A DNA stretch of 8,881 bases from NCBI GenBank assembly GCA_946886325.1, contig CAMPIK010000076.1:1-8881 (forward strand). The letters run 5' to 3'. Positions 1-8,881 of this stretch are shown piece after piece. The translations under genes were made by a program, and so were the position numbers. The notes under the pieces were generated by a model. The model searched no databases. It was not told where the DNA came from and saw nothing but the letters and a program-made list of their open reading frames with translations. This DNA comes from an uncultured Shinella sp. GTDB lineage: Bacteria > Pseudomonadota > Alphaproteobacteria > Rhizobiales > Rhizobiaceae. How positions within the stretch are numbered: position 1 is the first letter of the stretch; every line of letters starts with the position of its first letter.

Positions 1-1734
1 TATTTCCACAACTGGACCGGCAACCGCATCACCTGCCGCGACTGGTTCCAGCTCTGCCTGAAGGAAGGCCTGACGGTCTATCGCGACCACGAGTTTTCCG
101 CCGACCAGCGCTCGCGCGCCGTCAAGCGCATCGCCGAGGTGCGGCATCTGAAGTCCGAGCAGTTCCCCGAGGACGCCGGACCGCTCGCCCATCCGGTCCG
201 CCCGACGAAGTATCGCGAAATCAACAACTTCTACACGACGACCGTCTACGAGAAGGGCTCCGAGGTGACGCGCATGATCGCGACGCTGCTCGGCAAGGAC
301 CTCTTCAAGAGCGGCATGGACCTCTATTTCGAACGCCACGACGGCGATGCGGCGACGATCGAGGATTTCGTCAAATGCTTCGAGGAAGCAAGCGGCCGCG
401 ACCTGACGCAGTTCTCGCTCTGGTATCACCAGGCCGGCACGCCGCTGATCACCGTCTCGACGGCCTACGATCAGTCCAGGGCGACCTTCACGCTCTCGCT
501 TGAGCAGATGGTGCCGCCGACGCCGGGGCAATCCGCCAAGGAGCCGATGCACATTCCGCTGCGCTTCGGCCTGCTGCTGGCCGATGGCTCGGAGGCAACG
601 CCGACCGAAATCGAGGGTGCCGAAGTCACCGGCGACGTGCTGCACCTGACGGCGCGCAAGCAGACCGTGACCTTCGCCGGCATCCCGTCGCGCCCGGTCG
701 TGACGCTCAACCGCAGCTTCTCGGCCCCGGTCAACCTGCATTTCGAACAGGCGCCGACGGATCTCGCGCATATCGCGCGCCATGACCGCGATCTCTTCGC
801 CCGCTGGCAGGCGCTGAACGACCTCGCTCTGCCGAACCTCGTGGAAGCGGCGCGCAACGCCAAGGCGGGCAAGCCCGTCGAGACCCATCCGCTGCTGGCC
901 GCCACACTGGTCGAACTGGCCGACGACGACACGCTGGAGCCGGCTTTCCGCGCACAGGTTCTGGCGCTACCGAGCGAGGCGGACATCGCCCGCGAACTCG
1001 GCAGCAACAACGATCCCGATGCGATCCGCACCGGTCGCGAGGCGGTCCTGTCCGCCGTTGCAAGCGCCGGCGCCGATTGCTTCGCGCGTCTCTACGAGGC
1101 CTATGGCACGTCCGGCCCCTTCGTGCCGGATGCCGACAGCGCCGGACGGCGGGCGCTGCGCAATGCCGCGCTCACCTATCTGGCGATCGCCGAGGGCAAC
1201 CCGGCGCGCGCCTCCGACGCCTTTGCCGCCGCCAACAACATGACGGACCTGAGCTCGGCCCTCACAGTACTCGCCCATCGCTTCCCCGACGCACCGGAGA
1301 CGGTGAAGGCGCTCGAAGACTTCCGCACGCGCTTTTCCGGCAATGCGCTCGTCATCGACAAGTGGCTCTCGATCCAGTCGACCATTCCGGGCGCAGAGAC
1401 GCTCGACCGGGTCAAGGCGCTGATGGACGGTCCGCATTTCAACCGGTCGAACCCGAACCGCATGCGCGCACTCGTCGGCACCTTCGCCTTTTCGAACCCC
1501 ACCGGCTTCAATCGTGCCGACGGAGAAGCCTATCGCTTCTTGGCCGGGCAGATCCTTGAGATCGACCCGAAGAACCCGCAGCTCGCCGCCCGCATCCTCA
1601 CATCGATGCGCTCCTGGCGCTCGCTCGAAGAAGTGCGCGCAGACCACGCGCGCAATGCGCTGCGCCAGATTTCGGCGGCCGAGAAGCTTTCGCCCGATGT
1701 CTCCGACATCGTCGAGCGCATGCTGAAGGGATAG
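1..1734 (+). CDS. pepN: Aminopeptidase N (M1 family), C-terminal 577 residues, 5' end outside window
   Basis: This gene encodes a cytoplasmic zinc metallopeptidase that removes N-terminal amino acids from peptides. The reading frame is open from base 1. The visible protein starts at the Tyr of the HEYFH zinc motif, so the first His and the catalytic Glu lie just outside. The second zinc His is residue 3, in YFHNWTGNRITCRDWF. The third ligand, Glu22 in LKEGLTVYRD, falls at the spacing of E. coli Glu320. Tyr83, in NNFYTTTVYEKG, falls at the spacing of catalytic Tyr381. The remainder follows the E. coli PepN pattern: FERHDGDAAT, then WYHQAGTP, then the helical C-terminal domain with EANNMTD-like (AANNMTD) and SNPNRMRALVGTFA blocks. 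About 298 residues appear to be missing, which would give roughly 875 in total, as usual for the family. The stop is TAG at 1732. No frameshift or truncation is visible. The GTG at 139 is an internal Val codon, not a start. Confidence 0.97.
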   Translation, partial: YFHNWTGNRITCRDWFQLCLKEGLTVYRDHEFSADQRSRAVKRIAEVRHLKSEQFPEDAGPLAHPVRPTKYREINNFYTTTVYEKGSEVTRMIATLLGKDLFKSGMDLYFERHDGDAATIEDFVKCFEEASGRDLTQFSLWYHQAGTPLITVSTAYDQSRATFTLSLEQMVPPTPGQSAKEPMHIPLRFGLLLADGSEATPTEIEGAEVTGDVLHLTARKQTVTFAGIPSRPVVTLNRSFSAPVNLHFEQAPTDLAHIARHDRDLFARWQALNDLALPNLVEAARNAKAGKPVETHPLLAATLVELADDDTLEPAFRAQVLALPSEADIARELGSNNDPDAIRTGREAVLSAVASAGADCFARLYEAYGTSGPFVPDADSAGRRALRNAALTYLAIAEGNPARASDAFAAANNMTDLSSALTVLAHRFPDAPETVKALEDFRTRFSGNALVIDKWLSIQSTIPGAETLDRVKALMDGPHFNRSNPNRMRALVGTFAFSNPTGFNRADGEAYRFLAGQILEIDPKNPQLAARILTSMRSWRSLEEVRADHARNALRQISAAEKLSPDVSDIVERMLKG

Positions 1735-1759
1735 CGGCGAGCGTGCCGACGACGTCTGC

Positions 1760-1784
1760 GCCCGGCACCGCTTGCCTGCCGGGC
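1760..1784 (+). terminator. Hairpin downstream of pepN, possible terminator
   Basis: A perfect 8-bp stem GCCCGGCA/TGCCGGGC encloses a 9-nt loop (1768-1776) and begins 25 bp after the pepN stop. The position and GC-rich stem fit a transcription terminator or an mRNA-stabilising 3' hairpin. No T-tract follows (the next bases are GGACTATG), so a classical intrinsic terminator is not demonstrated. Confidence 0.45.
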
Positions 1785-1814
1785 GGACTATGATTTCCCA
1801 ACCATTAGAATTGG

Positions 1815-1829
1815 TTAAGAAACATTTAC
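1815..1829. promoter_or_regulatory. Candidate CtrA-binding box upstream of the PleC-like kinase
   Basis: The sequence reads TTAA, a 7-base spacer GAAACAT, then TTAC. This differs by one base from the alphaproteobacterial CtrA full-site consensus TTAA-N7-TTAA. It lies within an imperfect palindrome (GGTTAA at 1813-1818, TTTACC at 1825-1830) and 95 bp before the kinase start codon, in the AT-rich part of the only real intergenic gap. CtrA control of this gene is inferred. TTAA-rich motifs occur by chance in AT-rich intergenic DNA, and I could not identify a convincing -35/-10 pair to place the box relative to a transcription start. Confidence 0.45.
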
Positions 1830-1911
1830 CTTTGCCTCTGGACAACGCGAATCACGAATGATTCATTAGGTTAGATTCGGACGAGCGGCGTAACGAATCA
1901 ACAGAGGCGAC

Positions 1912-1916
1912 AAGGT
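1912..1916 (+). promoter_or_regulatory. Ribosome binding site of the PleC-like kinase
   Basis: AAGGT lies 7 nt before the ATG at 1924. An in-frame TAA at 1891 closes the frame upstream, and the next possible in-frame start (a GTG in the first membrane segment) is too late. The 1924 start is therefore the only reasonable one. Confidence 0.6.
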
Positions 1917-1923
1917 AGACAAA

Positions 1924-4275
<2,352 letters not shown>

Positions 4276-4286
4276 CGACAGGTTCC

Positions 4287-7253
4287 TCAGCCGGCAGCGA
4301 CCTTGCCGACCACCGACTGAAAAATCCGCCGCACCGCCTTGGCGAGCCGGCGGATTTCCGCTTCCAGCGTCTTGATATCAGGGCAGTCCCCTGCCCTTGC
4401 GACGAGATCGATCAGCCCTGCCGGCGCCTCCTTCGGGTCGAAGTCGCCATCGATGCAGAGACGCACGATCTGCGATATCTCGGTCTCCAGCGACAGCGCC
4501 TTCTGCACCACGTCGAGATCGTTGGCGTCCATCATGCCGGCGCCAAGCGATGCCAGCATCTCGTCCGTCGAGACGTTGCGCGGCGGCGCGGCACCCGCAA
4601 CGGTCGGCGCGACGAGCGCCAGATACTGGGCGATGAACTCGATGTCGATCAGCCCGCCGGGAACAAGTTTTAGATCCCAGGCATCCTTGGCCGGCTTCTC
4701 CGCCTCGATCATGCCCCGCATCTCGGCGACGTCGGCCGCGATCTTCTTCGCATCGCGCTTGCGGGCGAGGATGCGTTGGATGACCGCCTCGGCGTCCCGG
4801 CATAGGCTCTCGTCGCCGCAGACGGCGCGGGCGCGGGTCAGCGCCATGTGCTCCCAGGTCCAGGCCTCTTCCTCCTGGTATTTCGAAAATGCCGTGATGC
4901 GGGTGGCGACTGGCCCCTTGTTGCCGGAAGGGCGAAGGCGCAGATCGACCTCGTAGAGCACACCTTCGGCAGTCGGTGCCGAAAGCGCCGCGATCAGCCG
5001 CTGCGTCATGCGCGCGTAGTAGCGCGTCGGATCGAGGGGCTTCGGGCCGTTCGATTCCTGCGCCTCGCCATCGTGGTCGTAGAGCAGGATGAGGTCGATG
5101 TCCGAGCCCGCCGTCAGTTCGTAGCTGCCGAGCTTGCCCATGCCGAGCACGGCGACGCGTCCCTTGTCGAAGGTGCCATGCGCCGCCTCGATCTCCTTCG
5201 TCACCGCGTCGAGTGCTGCCGCAACGATCAGGTCGGCGAGATGCGTGAAGGCGCGGCCGGCCTGCGCGCCGCCGATCGCGCCGGTCAGAAGACGGATGCC
5301 GATCAGGAAGCGCTGTTCCGCTGCAATGATGCGCAGCCGGTCGAGCACCTCCTCGTAATGCCGCGCGCCCGCCACGAAGCCGCCGATGCGCTCCTCGAGG
5401 TATTCGCGCGTCGGCAGCTCGGCGAGAAGCGCCGGATCGAGCATGCCGTCGAAGACATGCGGCTTGGCGGCAATGATGTCGGCAAGCCGGGGGGCGGCCG
5501 ACATGATGTTGACGATGAGAGAAAGAAGCGCCGGATTGTTGCCGAGCAGCGAGAAAAGCTGGATGCCCGCCGGCAGGCCCGAGAGGAAGCTGTCGAAGCG
5601 CAGCAGAGCCTCGTCCGCCCGCTTGTTCATGCCGAAGACCCTGAGAAGTTCCGGCGTCAGTTCCGTCAGCCGCTCGCGCGCCTCGACCGACTGGGTCGCG
5701 CGGTAGCGGCCGTAGTGCCAGGTGCGGATGGTGCGGGACATGTCGGCCGGCCGCTCGAAGCCGAGCTTGCGCAGCGTCTCCAGCGTTTCCGGATCGTCCT
5801 TCTGGCCGGTGAAGACGAGGTTGCCGGCGTCGGAGGACAGCCGCTCCTCCTGCTCGAAAAGCGCCGCATAGCGCCGCTCCACCGTCTCCAGAACCGCCGT
5901 GAGCCGTGCGGCGAAGGACGCCGTGTCGGCAAAGCCGGTCATATAGGTAATGCGCTTCAGCTCGGCTTCGCTGTCGGGCAGCTGATGCGTCTGCTCGTCG
6001 CGCACCATCTGGATGCGATGTTCGATATCGCGCAGGAACCAGTAGGCTTCGGCCAGTTCGTCGCGCGTCGCCGCGTCGATCCAGTTCGCCTTGGCAAGCG
6101 CATGCAGCATCGCCTCGGTCGCCCGCAACCGCAGGGCCGGCACCCGCCCGCCGGCGATCAGTTGCTGCGTCTGGACGAAGAACTCGATCTCGCGGATACC
6201 GCCGCGCCCAAGCTTTACATTGTGCCCCTTGACCGCGATCTCGCCATGGCCCTTGTGCACATGGATCTGCCGCTTGATCGAATGGATGTCGGCGATCGCC
6301 GCATAATCGAGATATTTGCGGAAAACGAAGGGCGTCAGCTCGCGCAGGAAGTTTTCGCCAGCCTTTATATCGCCCGCGACCGGCCGCGCCTTGATGAAGG
6401 CGGCACGCTCCCAGTTCTGCCCCCGGCTTTCGTAATAGAGCATCGCCGCATCGACGGAGATCGCGAGCGGCGTCGCCCCCGGATCGGGCCTCAGTCTCAG
6501 ATCGGTGCGGAAGACATAGCCGTCCGCCGTCCTCTCCTGCAGAATCCGGATCAGCCGGCGGGTCAAACGCGCGAAAGTCTCCGACGCCTCAGTCGGATCG
6601 GCGGCGATCTCCGCCATCGGATCGAAGAAGACGACGAGGTCGATATCGGAGGAATAGTTGAGCTCGAGCGCGCCGAGCTTGCCCATGCCGAGCACCACGA
6701 GGCCGGAGCCCTCGCTCGGCCTGTCGCGCTGTTTCAGCACCAGCTTGCCGGAAGCATCCGCCTGCAACAGCAGATGATCGATCGCCGCCGAGACCGCCGC
6801 CTCGGCGAGATCGCTGAGGAAATGCGTCGTCTGGCGCCCGTCGAAGATGCGGGCGAGATCGGCCATCGCGGTCAGGAACGCCACCGCGCGCTTGGCGACC
6901 CGCAGGCGCGACATTACCGCGGCCTCGCTCGTATCGTCGTGGACCGCGGGGTCCCAGGCTTTCCGGGCCGCCGCGATCGCCGCCCAGATCGCCGGCAAGA
7001 GCGGTTCTACGACCGCCGTTGCCAGCAGCGAGGGCGTCACGTTCGCGGTGTCCCGCAGGAAGGGCGACAGCGAAAAGGCCGCACCCACGAAATCCCGCAG
7101 CGGCCCCTCGTTTGACAGCATCGCAGCCACGGCCGGCTCGCCACGCCCGATTTCCTTCAGGTCGGCCAGCACGGATTTCGCATCCGTCTGGCTCATCGGC
7201 CGGATCGGGCAGGCCGCCATGTCGGCAAGGCGTGTCGTCTCGGTCAAGGTCAT
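4287..7253 (-). CDS. glnE: Bifunctional glutamine synthetase adenylyltransferase / adenylyl-removing enzyme
   Basis: GlnE attaches AMP to, and removes it from, glutamine synthetase (GlnA), switching nitrogen assimilation off and on under control of PII and glutamine. The 988-residue protein has the full two-headed architecture. The N-terminal adenylyl-removing nucleotidyltransferase domain has GMGKLGALELNYSSDIDL (189-206), metal-binding Asp203/Asp205, and DLRLRP at 251. Its companion motif GRGGIREIEFFVQ is at 349-361. The C-terminal adenylyltransferase domain has GMGKLGSYELTAGSDIDL (704-721), Asp718/Asp720, and DLRLRPSG at 770. Its companion motif VPGGLIDIEFIAQY is at 864-877. Both active sites look intact, and the length is normal for rhizobia. 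I chose the ATG at 7253 rather than the upstream ATG at 7292 because a strong GGGAG precedes it at 7 nt and the 13 extra residues look non-conserved. The gene lies 64 bp behind a sensor kinase on the same strand and converges with the PleC-like gene across 11 bp. Confidence 0.97.
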   Translation of the reverse strand: MTLTETTRLADMAACPIRPMSQTDAKSVLADLKEIGRGEPAVAAMLSNEGPLRDFVGAAFSLSPFLRDTANVTPSLLATAVVEPLLPAIWAAIAAARKAWDPAVHDDTSEAAVMSRLRVAKRAVAFLTAMADLARIFDGRQTTHFLSDLAEAAVSAAIDHLLLQADASGKLVLKQRDRPSEGSGLVVLGMGKLGALELNYSSDIDLVVFFDPMAEIAADPTEASETFARLTRRLIRILQERTADGYVFRTDLRLRPDPGATPLAISVDAAMLYYESRGQNWERAAFIKARPVAGDIKAGENFLRELTPFVFRKYLDYAAIADIHSIKRQIHVHKGHGEIAVKGHNVKLGRGGIREIEFFVQTQQLIAGGRVPALRLRATEAMLHALAKANWIDAATRDELAEAYWFLRDIEHRIQMVRDEQTHQLPDSEAELKRITYMTGFADTASFAARLTAVLETVERRYAALFEQEERLSSDAGNLVFTGQKDDPETLETLRKLGFERPADMSRTIRTWHYGRYRATQSVEARERLTELTPELLRVFGMNKRADEALLRFDSFLSGLPAGIQLFSLLGNNPALLSLIVNIMSAAPRLADIIAAKPHVFDGMLDPALLAELPTREYLEERIGGFVAGARHYEEVLDRLRIIAAEQRFLIGIRLLTGAIGGAQAGRAFTHLADLIVAAALDAVTKEIEAAHGTFDKGRVAVLGMGKLGSYELTAGSDIDLILLYDHDGEAQESNGPKPLDPTRYYARMTQRLIAALSAPTAEGVLYEVDLRLRPSGNKGPVATRITAFSKYQEEEAWTWEHMALTRARAVCGDESLCRDAEAVIQRILARKRDAKKIAADVAEMRGMIEAEKPAKDAWDLKLVPGGLIDIEFIAQYLALVAPTVAGAAPPRNVSTDEMLASLGAGMMDANDLDVVQKALSLETEISQIVRLCIDGDFDPKEAPAGLIDLVARAGDCPDIKTLEAEIRRLAKAVRRIFQSVVGKVAAG
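4322..4357. terminator. Inverted repeat in the glnE 3' end, possible terminator for the convergent pair
   Basis: A perfect 10-bp inverted repeat, AAATCCGCCG (4322-4331) and CGGCGGATTT (4348-4357), flanks a 16-nt loop. Read on the minus strand, the GC stem is followed by ATTTTTC, resembling an intrinsic terminator, but it lies within glnE about 33 bp before the stop codon. Read on the plus strand, it starts 47 bp after the pleC-like stop, where it could end that transcript, though with only a short T-run. It also encodes part of the last GlnE helix, so the repeat could be coincidental. Confidence 0.3.
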
Positions 7254-7260
7254 GATGGTT

Positions 7261-7265
7261 CTCCC
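7261..7265 (-). promoter_or_regulatory. Ribosome binding site deciding the glnE start
   Basis: On the minus strand GGGAG is followed by AACCATC and then ATG at 7253, a near-ideal 7-nt spacing. The alternative in-frame ATG at 7292 would place this Shine-Dalgarno inside the coding region, so the shorter 988-residue GlnE is favoured. Confidence 0.75.
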
Positions 7266-7317
7266 GCATCCGCCCGGACACCATTCCTCCATGATGCCCG
7301 GCCCGAAAGAGGGTCTA

Positions 7318-8730
7318 TCAGCCCTGCGGCGACGGGAAAACCATGCGCACCGTCAAACCACGACCGATTTCGGCCGAAGGGTCGCTTGCGGCAAGCTCCA
7401 GCCGCCCGCCATGCATCTCCATGACCGCCTCGACAAGCGAGAGGCCGAGCCCCGTTCCGGGCTTCGACCGGCTTTCGTCCAGCCGCACGAAGCGCTTGGT
7501 GACCTCTGCCTGCTTGTCCTCCGGAATGCCCGGTCCGTGGTCGGCAACGGAGAGCACCACCGCATCCTTGTCACGGACAAGCGACACCCGGATCTCCGGA
7601 TTCTCAGCGCCTTCGGCATATTTGACCGCATTGTCGATCAGGTTGCCGAGGGCCTGTCCGATCAGTTCCCGGTTGCCGCTGATCGTGACGCCGTCGGCCA
7701 GATCCGGCTTGAGAAACAGGTGCGCATCCTCGGCCAGCGGCTCGTAGAGTTCGACGCTGTCGCCGGCGATGCGCGTCAGGTCGACCGGAGACATCTCCGC
7801 CGCCGTCTGCCCGGCCTCGACGCGGGAGATCATCAGCAGGGCATTGAAGGTCCGGATGAGCTGGTCCGATTCGCCGATGACCTCCTCCAGCGCCATGCGC
7901 AGGTCCCCGGCCCGCGCCTTGCCAGACAGGGCGGCCTCCGCCTTGTTGCGCAGCCGTGTCAGCGGCGTCTTCAGGTCATGCGCGATGTTGTCGGAGACCT
8001 GCTTCAGACCCTCGTCGAGTTTCTCGATCCGTCCGAGCATGGTGTTGAGCGAATCCGAAAGCCGGTCGAACTCGTCGCCGGAGCCGCCGAGCGGCAGCCG
8101 CTGGGAGAGGTCGCCGGCCATGATCTTCTGGCCCGCCTCCGACATGCGATCGATCCGGCGCAGCGCATTGCGTCCGATGAAGTACCAGATCGCAAGCGCG
8201 CCCAGCCCCATGATGCCGAGCGCCACCACGAGCGCCTGGCGCACGAGGCCGCGGAAATGCTCCGGTTCGCCGAGATCGCGTCCGACCAGCACGCGCAACC
8301 CGTTGGAGAGCACGAAGACCTGCGCGCGCGCCGTGTGGCGCTCGCTTTCCGGCTGGTCCTCGAAACGCTGGTAGCGGAAGGCGTTCTGCGTCCAGCCCTC
8401 GTTGTCGAGCACGCCGGGCTGCAGCGAGAGCACGTTGCCGGCCAGCAGTTCGCCGGAGGGGCTTGCGATCACATAGAGATTGGCGCCCGGCTGGCGCGCC
8501 CGCCGCTCCATGGTCTTCAGGAGACCGTTCATGCCGCTGCGCTCGAAGACCTGGTTGATCTCGCCGGCCTCGGCGGCCACGGAATCGCGGGTCTGCTGCT
8601 GTAGCAGCCCCTCCGACATCGAGGTGACATAGACCACGAGAAAGGCCGCGCAGGCGGCAAAGAACAGGAGGTAGAGGGCCGATAGCCGCACCGCCGTCGT
8701 GCGATAGAGCATGGCAAGGCGTGCCAGCAT
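7318..8730 (-). CDS. HAMP-domain sensor histidine kinase of a two-component system
   Basis: This is a 470-residue inner-membrane sensor kinase whose partner is the OmpR-type regulator directly upstream. TM1 is about residues 15-37, and the periplasmic sensor domain about 38-163. TM2 is about 164-186, followed by a HAMP linker (about 187-240). The HisKA domain has phospho-acceptor His251 in SDNIAHDLKTPLTRLRNKAE. The HATPase domain has an N box LGNLIDNAVKYA (361-372), G1 DHGPGIP (397-403) and G2 GTGLGLSL (425-432). All catalytic motifs are present. The ATG at 8730 lies 7 bp after the regulator's stop codon, so the two genes are almost certainly cotranscribed. GGAG of the regulator's last codons may serve as a distant ribosome site. 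A later Met at residue 7 (8712) is possible but has no clear Shine-Dalgarno. The signal sensed cannot be read from the sequence. From memory, the corresponding S. meliloti pair sits beside a degP-type protease, which would fit an envelope-related signal, but this is inference. Confidence 0.95.
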   Translation of the reverse strand: MLARLAMLYRTTAVRLSALYLLFFAACAAFLVVYVTSMSEGLLQQQTRDSVAAEAGEINQVFERSGMNGLLKTMERRARQPGANLYVIASPSGELLAGNVLSLQPGVLDNEGWTQNAFRYQRFEDQPESERHTARAQVFVLSNGLRVLVGRDLGEPEHFRGLVRQALVVALGIMGLGALAIWYFIGRNALRRIDRMSEAGQKIMAGDLSQRLPLGGSGDEFDRLSDSLNTMLGRIEKLDEGLKQVSDNIAHDLKTPLTRLRNKAEAALSGKARAGDLRMALEEVIGESDQLIRTFNALLMISRVEAGQTAAEMSPVDLTRIAGDSVELYEPLAEDAHLFLKPDLADGVTISGNRELIGQALGNLIDNAVKYAEGAENPEIRVSLVRDKDAVVLSVADHGPGIPEDKQAEVTKRFVRLDESRSKPGTGLGLSLVEAVMEMHGGRLELAASDPSAEIGRGLTVRMVFPSPQG

Positions 8731-8737
8731 CCGGGTC

Positions 8738-8881
8738 TCAGGCTCCGTCCTTGATCATGTAGCCCGCGCCGCGCACCGTGCGCAGCAGCGGCTGGTCGAA
8801 GTCCTTCTCGATCTTCGAGCGGAGCCGCGAGACATGCACGTCGATGACATTGGTCTGCGGGTCGAAATGATAGTCCCAGAC
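8738..8881 (-). CDS. OmpR/PhoB-family response regulator, C-terminal 47 residues, 5' end outside window
   Basis: Reading the minus strand from base 8881 gives an open frame starting VWDYHFDPQTN and ending in TGA at 8740-8738. It is the end of a winged-helix DNA-binding domain of the OmpR/PhoB class. The recognition helix region TNVIDVHVSRLRSKIE and the wing LLRTVRGAGYMIKD are both recognisable. The receiver domain and the first part of the wHTH lie beyond the right edge. It is the cognate partner of the sensor kinase that begins 7 bp further on. It is too short for the general ORF scan but clearly real. The RTVRGAGYMI ending resembles regulators of the CopR/QseB type, although the target genes cannot be told from this fragment. 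Confidence 0.93.
   Translation of the reverse strand, partial: VWDYHFDPQTNVIDVHVSRLRSKIEKDFDQPLLRTVRGAGYMIKDGA

Noticed and set aside
139..141. GTG as a start codon for a 531-residue aminopeptidase
   Set aside because: The frame is open upstream to base 1, and that part encodes conserved PepN residues, including two zinc ligands. The GTG is an internal Val codon.
1857..1867. Small palindrome AATGATTCATT as an operator
   Set aside because: The arms are only five bases, and it is largely explained by a GANTC site in an AT-rich stretch. There is no independent evidence for a repressor site.
4848..7115. Long open frame (755 codons) on the plus strand opposite glnE
   Set aside because: It lies wholly inside glnE, whose domains and motifs are unmistakable. 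Its translation is rich in Arg, Ala, Asp and Val with no recognisable domain, as expected for the complementary frame of a GC-biased gene.
7254..7292. Upstream ATG at 7292 as the start of glnE
   Set aside because: It would add 13 residues (starting MEEWCPGG) without family resemblance and would place the strong GGGAG ribosome site inside the coding region. The ATG at 7253 is better supported.
6847..8604. Open frame (585 codons) on the plus strand spanning the glnE 5' end and the sensor kinase
   Set aside because: It crosses two real minus-strand genes and the gap between them. Its sequence is a complement of their codons, and it shows no domain.

Overview
The window is chromosomal DNA of an alphaproteobacterium, most likely a member of the Rhizobiales close to Rhizobium, Sinorhizobium or Agrobacterium. 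Evidence for this is the high GC content with strong third-position GC bias, a PleC/DivJ/PdhS-type histidine kinase, GANTC (CcrM-type) and CtrA-like sites in one promoter, and a gene order (response regulator, sensor kinase, glnE, pleC-like kinase, pepN) that I recall from the Sinorhizobium meliloti chromosome. I see no mobile element, CRISPR array, tRNA, rRNA or sign of horizontal transfer.

Layout. Positions 1-1734 (+) hold the C-terminal two thirds of aminopeptidase N (pepN), which enters from the left edge inside its zinc motif. Positions 1735-1923 are the only sizeable non-coding gap (189 bp). It holds a hairpin after pepN, a CtrA-like box and the start of a dense cluster of GANTC methylation sites. 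Positions 1924-4275 (+) encode a membrane-bound, double-PAS histidine kinase of the PleC/DivJ/PdhS class, probably PleC. It converges, with only 11 bp between the stop codons, on glnE (4287-7253, -), the bifunctional glutamine synthetase adenylyltransferase/adenylyl-removing enzyme. Upstream of glnE on the same strand lie a HAMP-type sensor kinase (7318-8730) and the last 47 codons of its OmpR-family response regulator (8738-8881, running off the right edge).

How they work together. The right half is a probable response regulator-sensor kinase-glnE transcription unit on the minus strand, with gaps of 7 bp and 64 bp. The left half is peptide turnover (pepN) followed by an independently promoted cell-cycle/polarity kinase. 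The most notable signal is the promoter of that kinase: six GANTC sites in 123 bp plus a TTAA-N7-TTAC box, where I count about eight GANTC sites in the rest of the window. This suggests that the gene is controlled by the CcrM/GcrA/CtrA cell-cycle circuit. All coding genes belong to known families, and I did not find a wholly new system.
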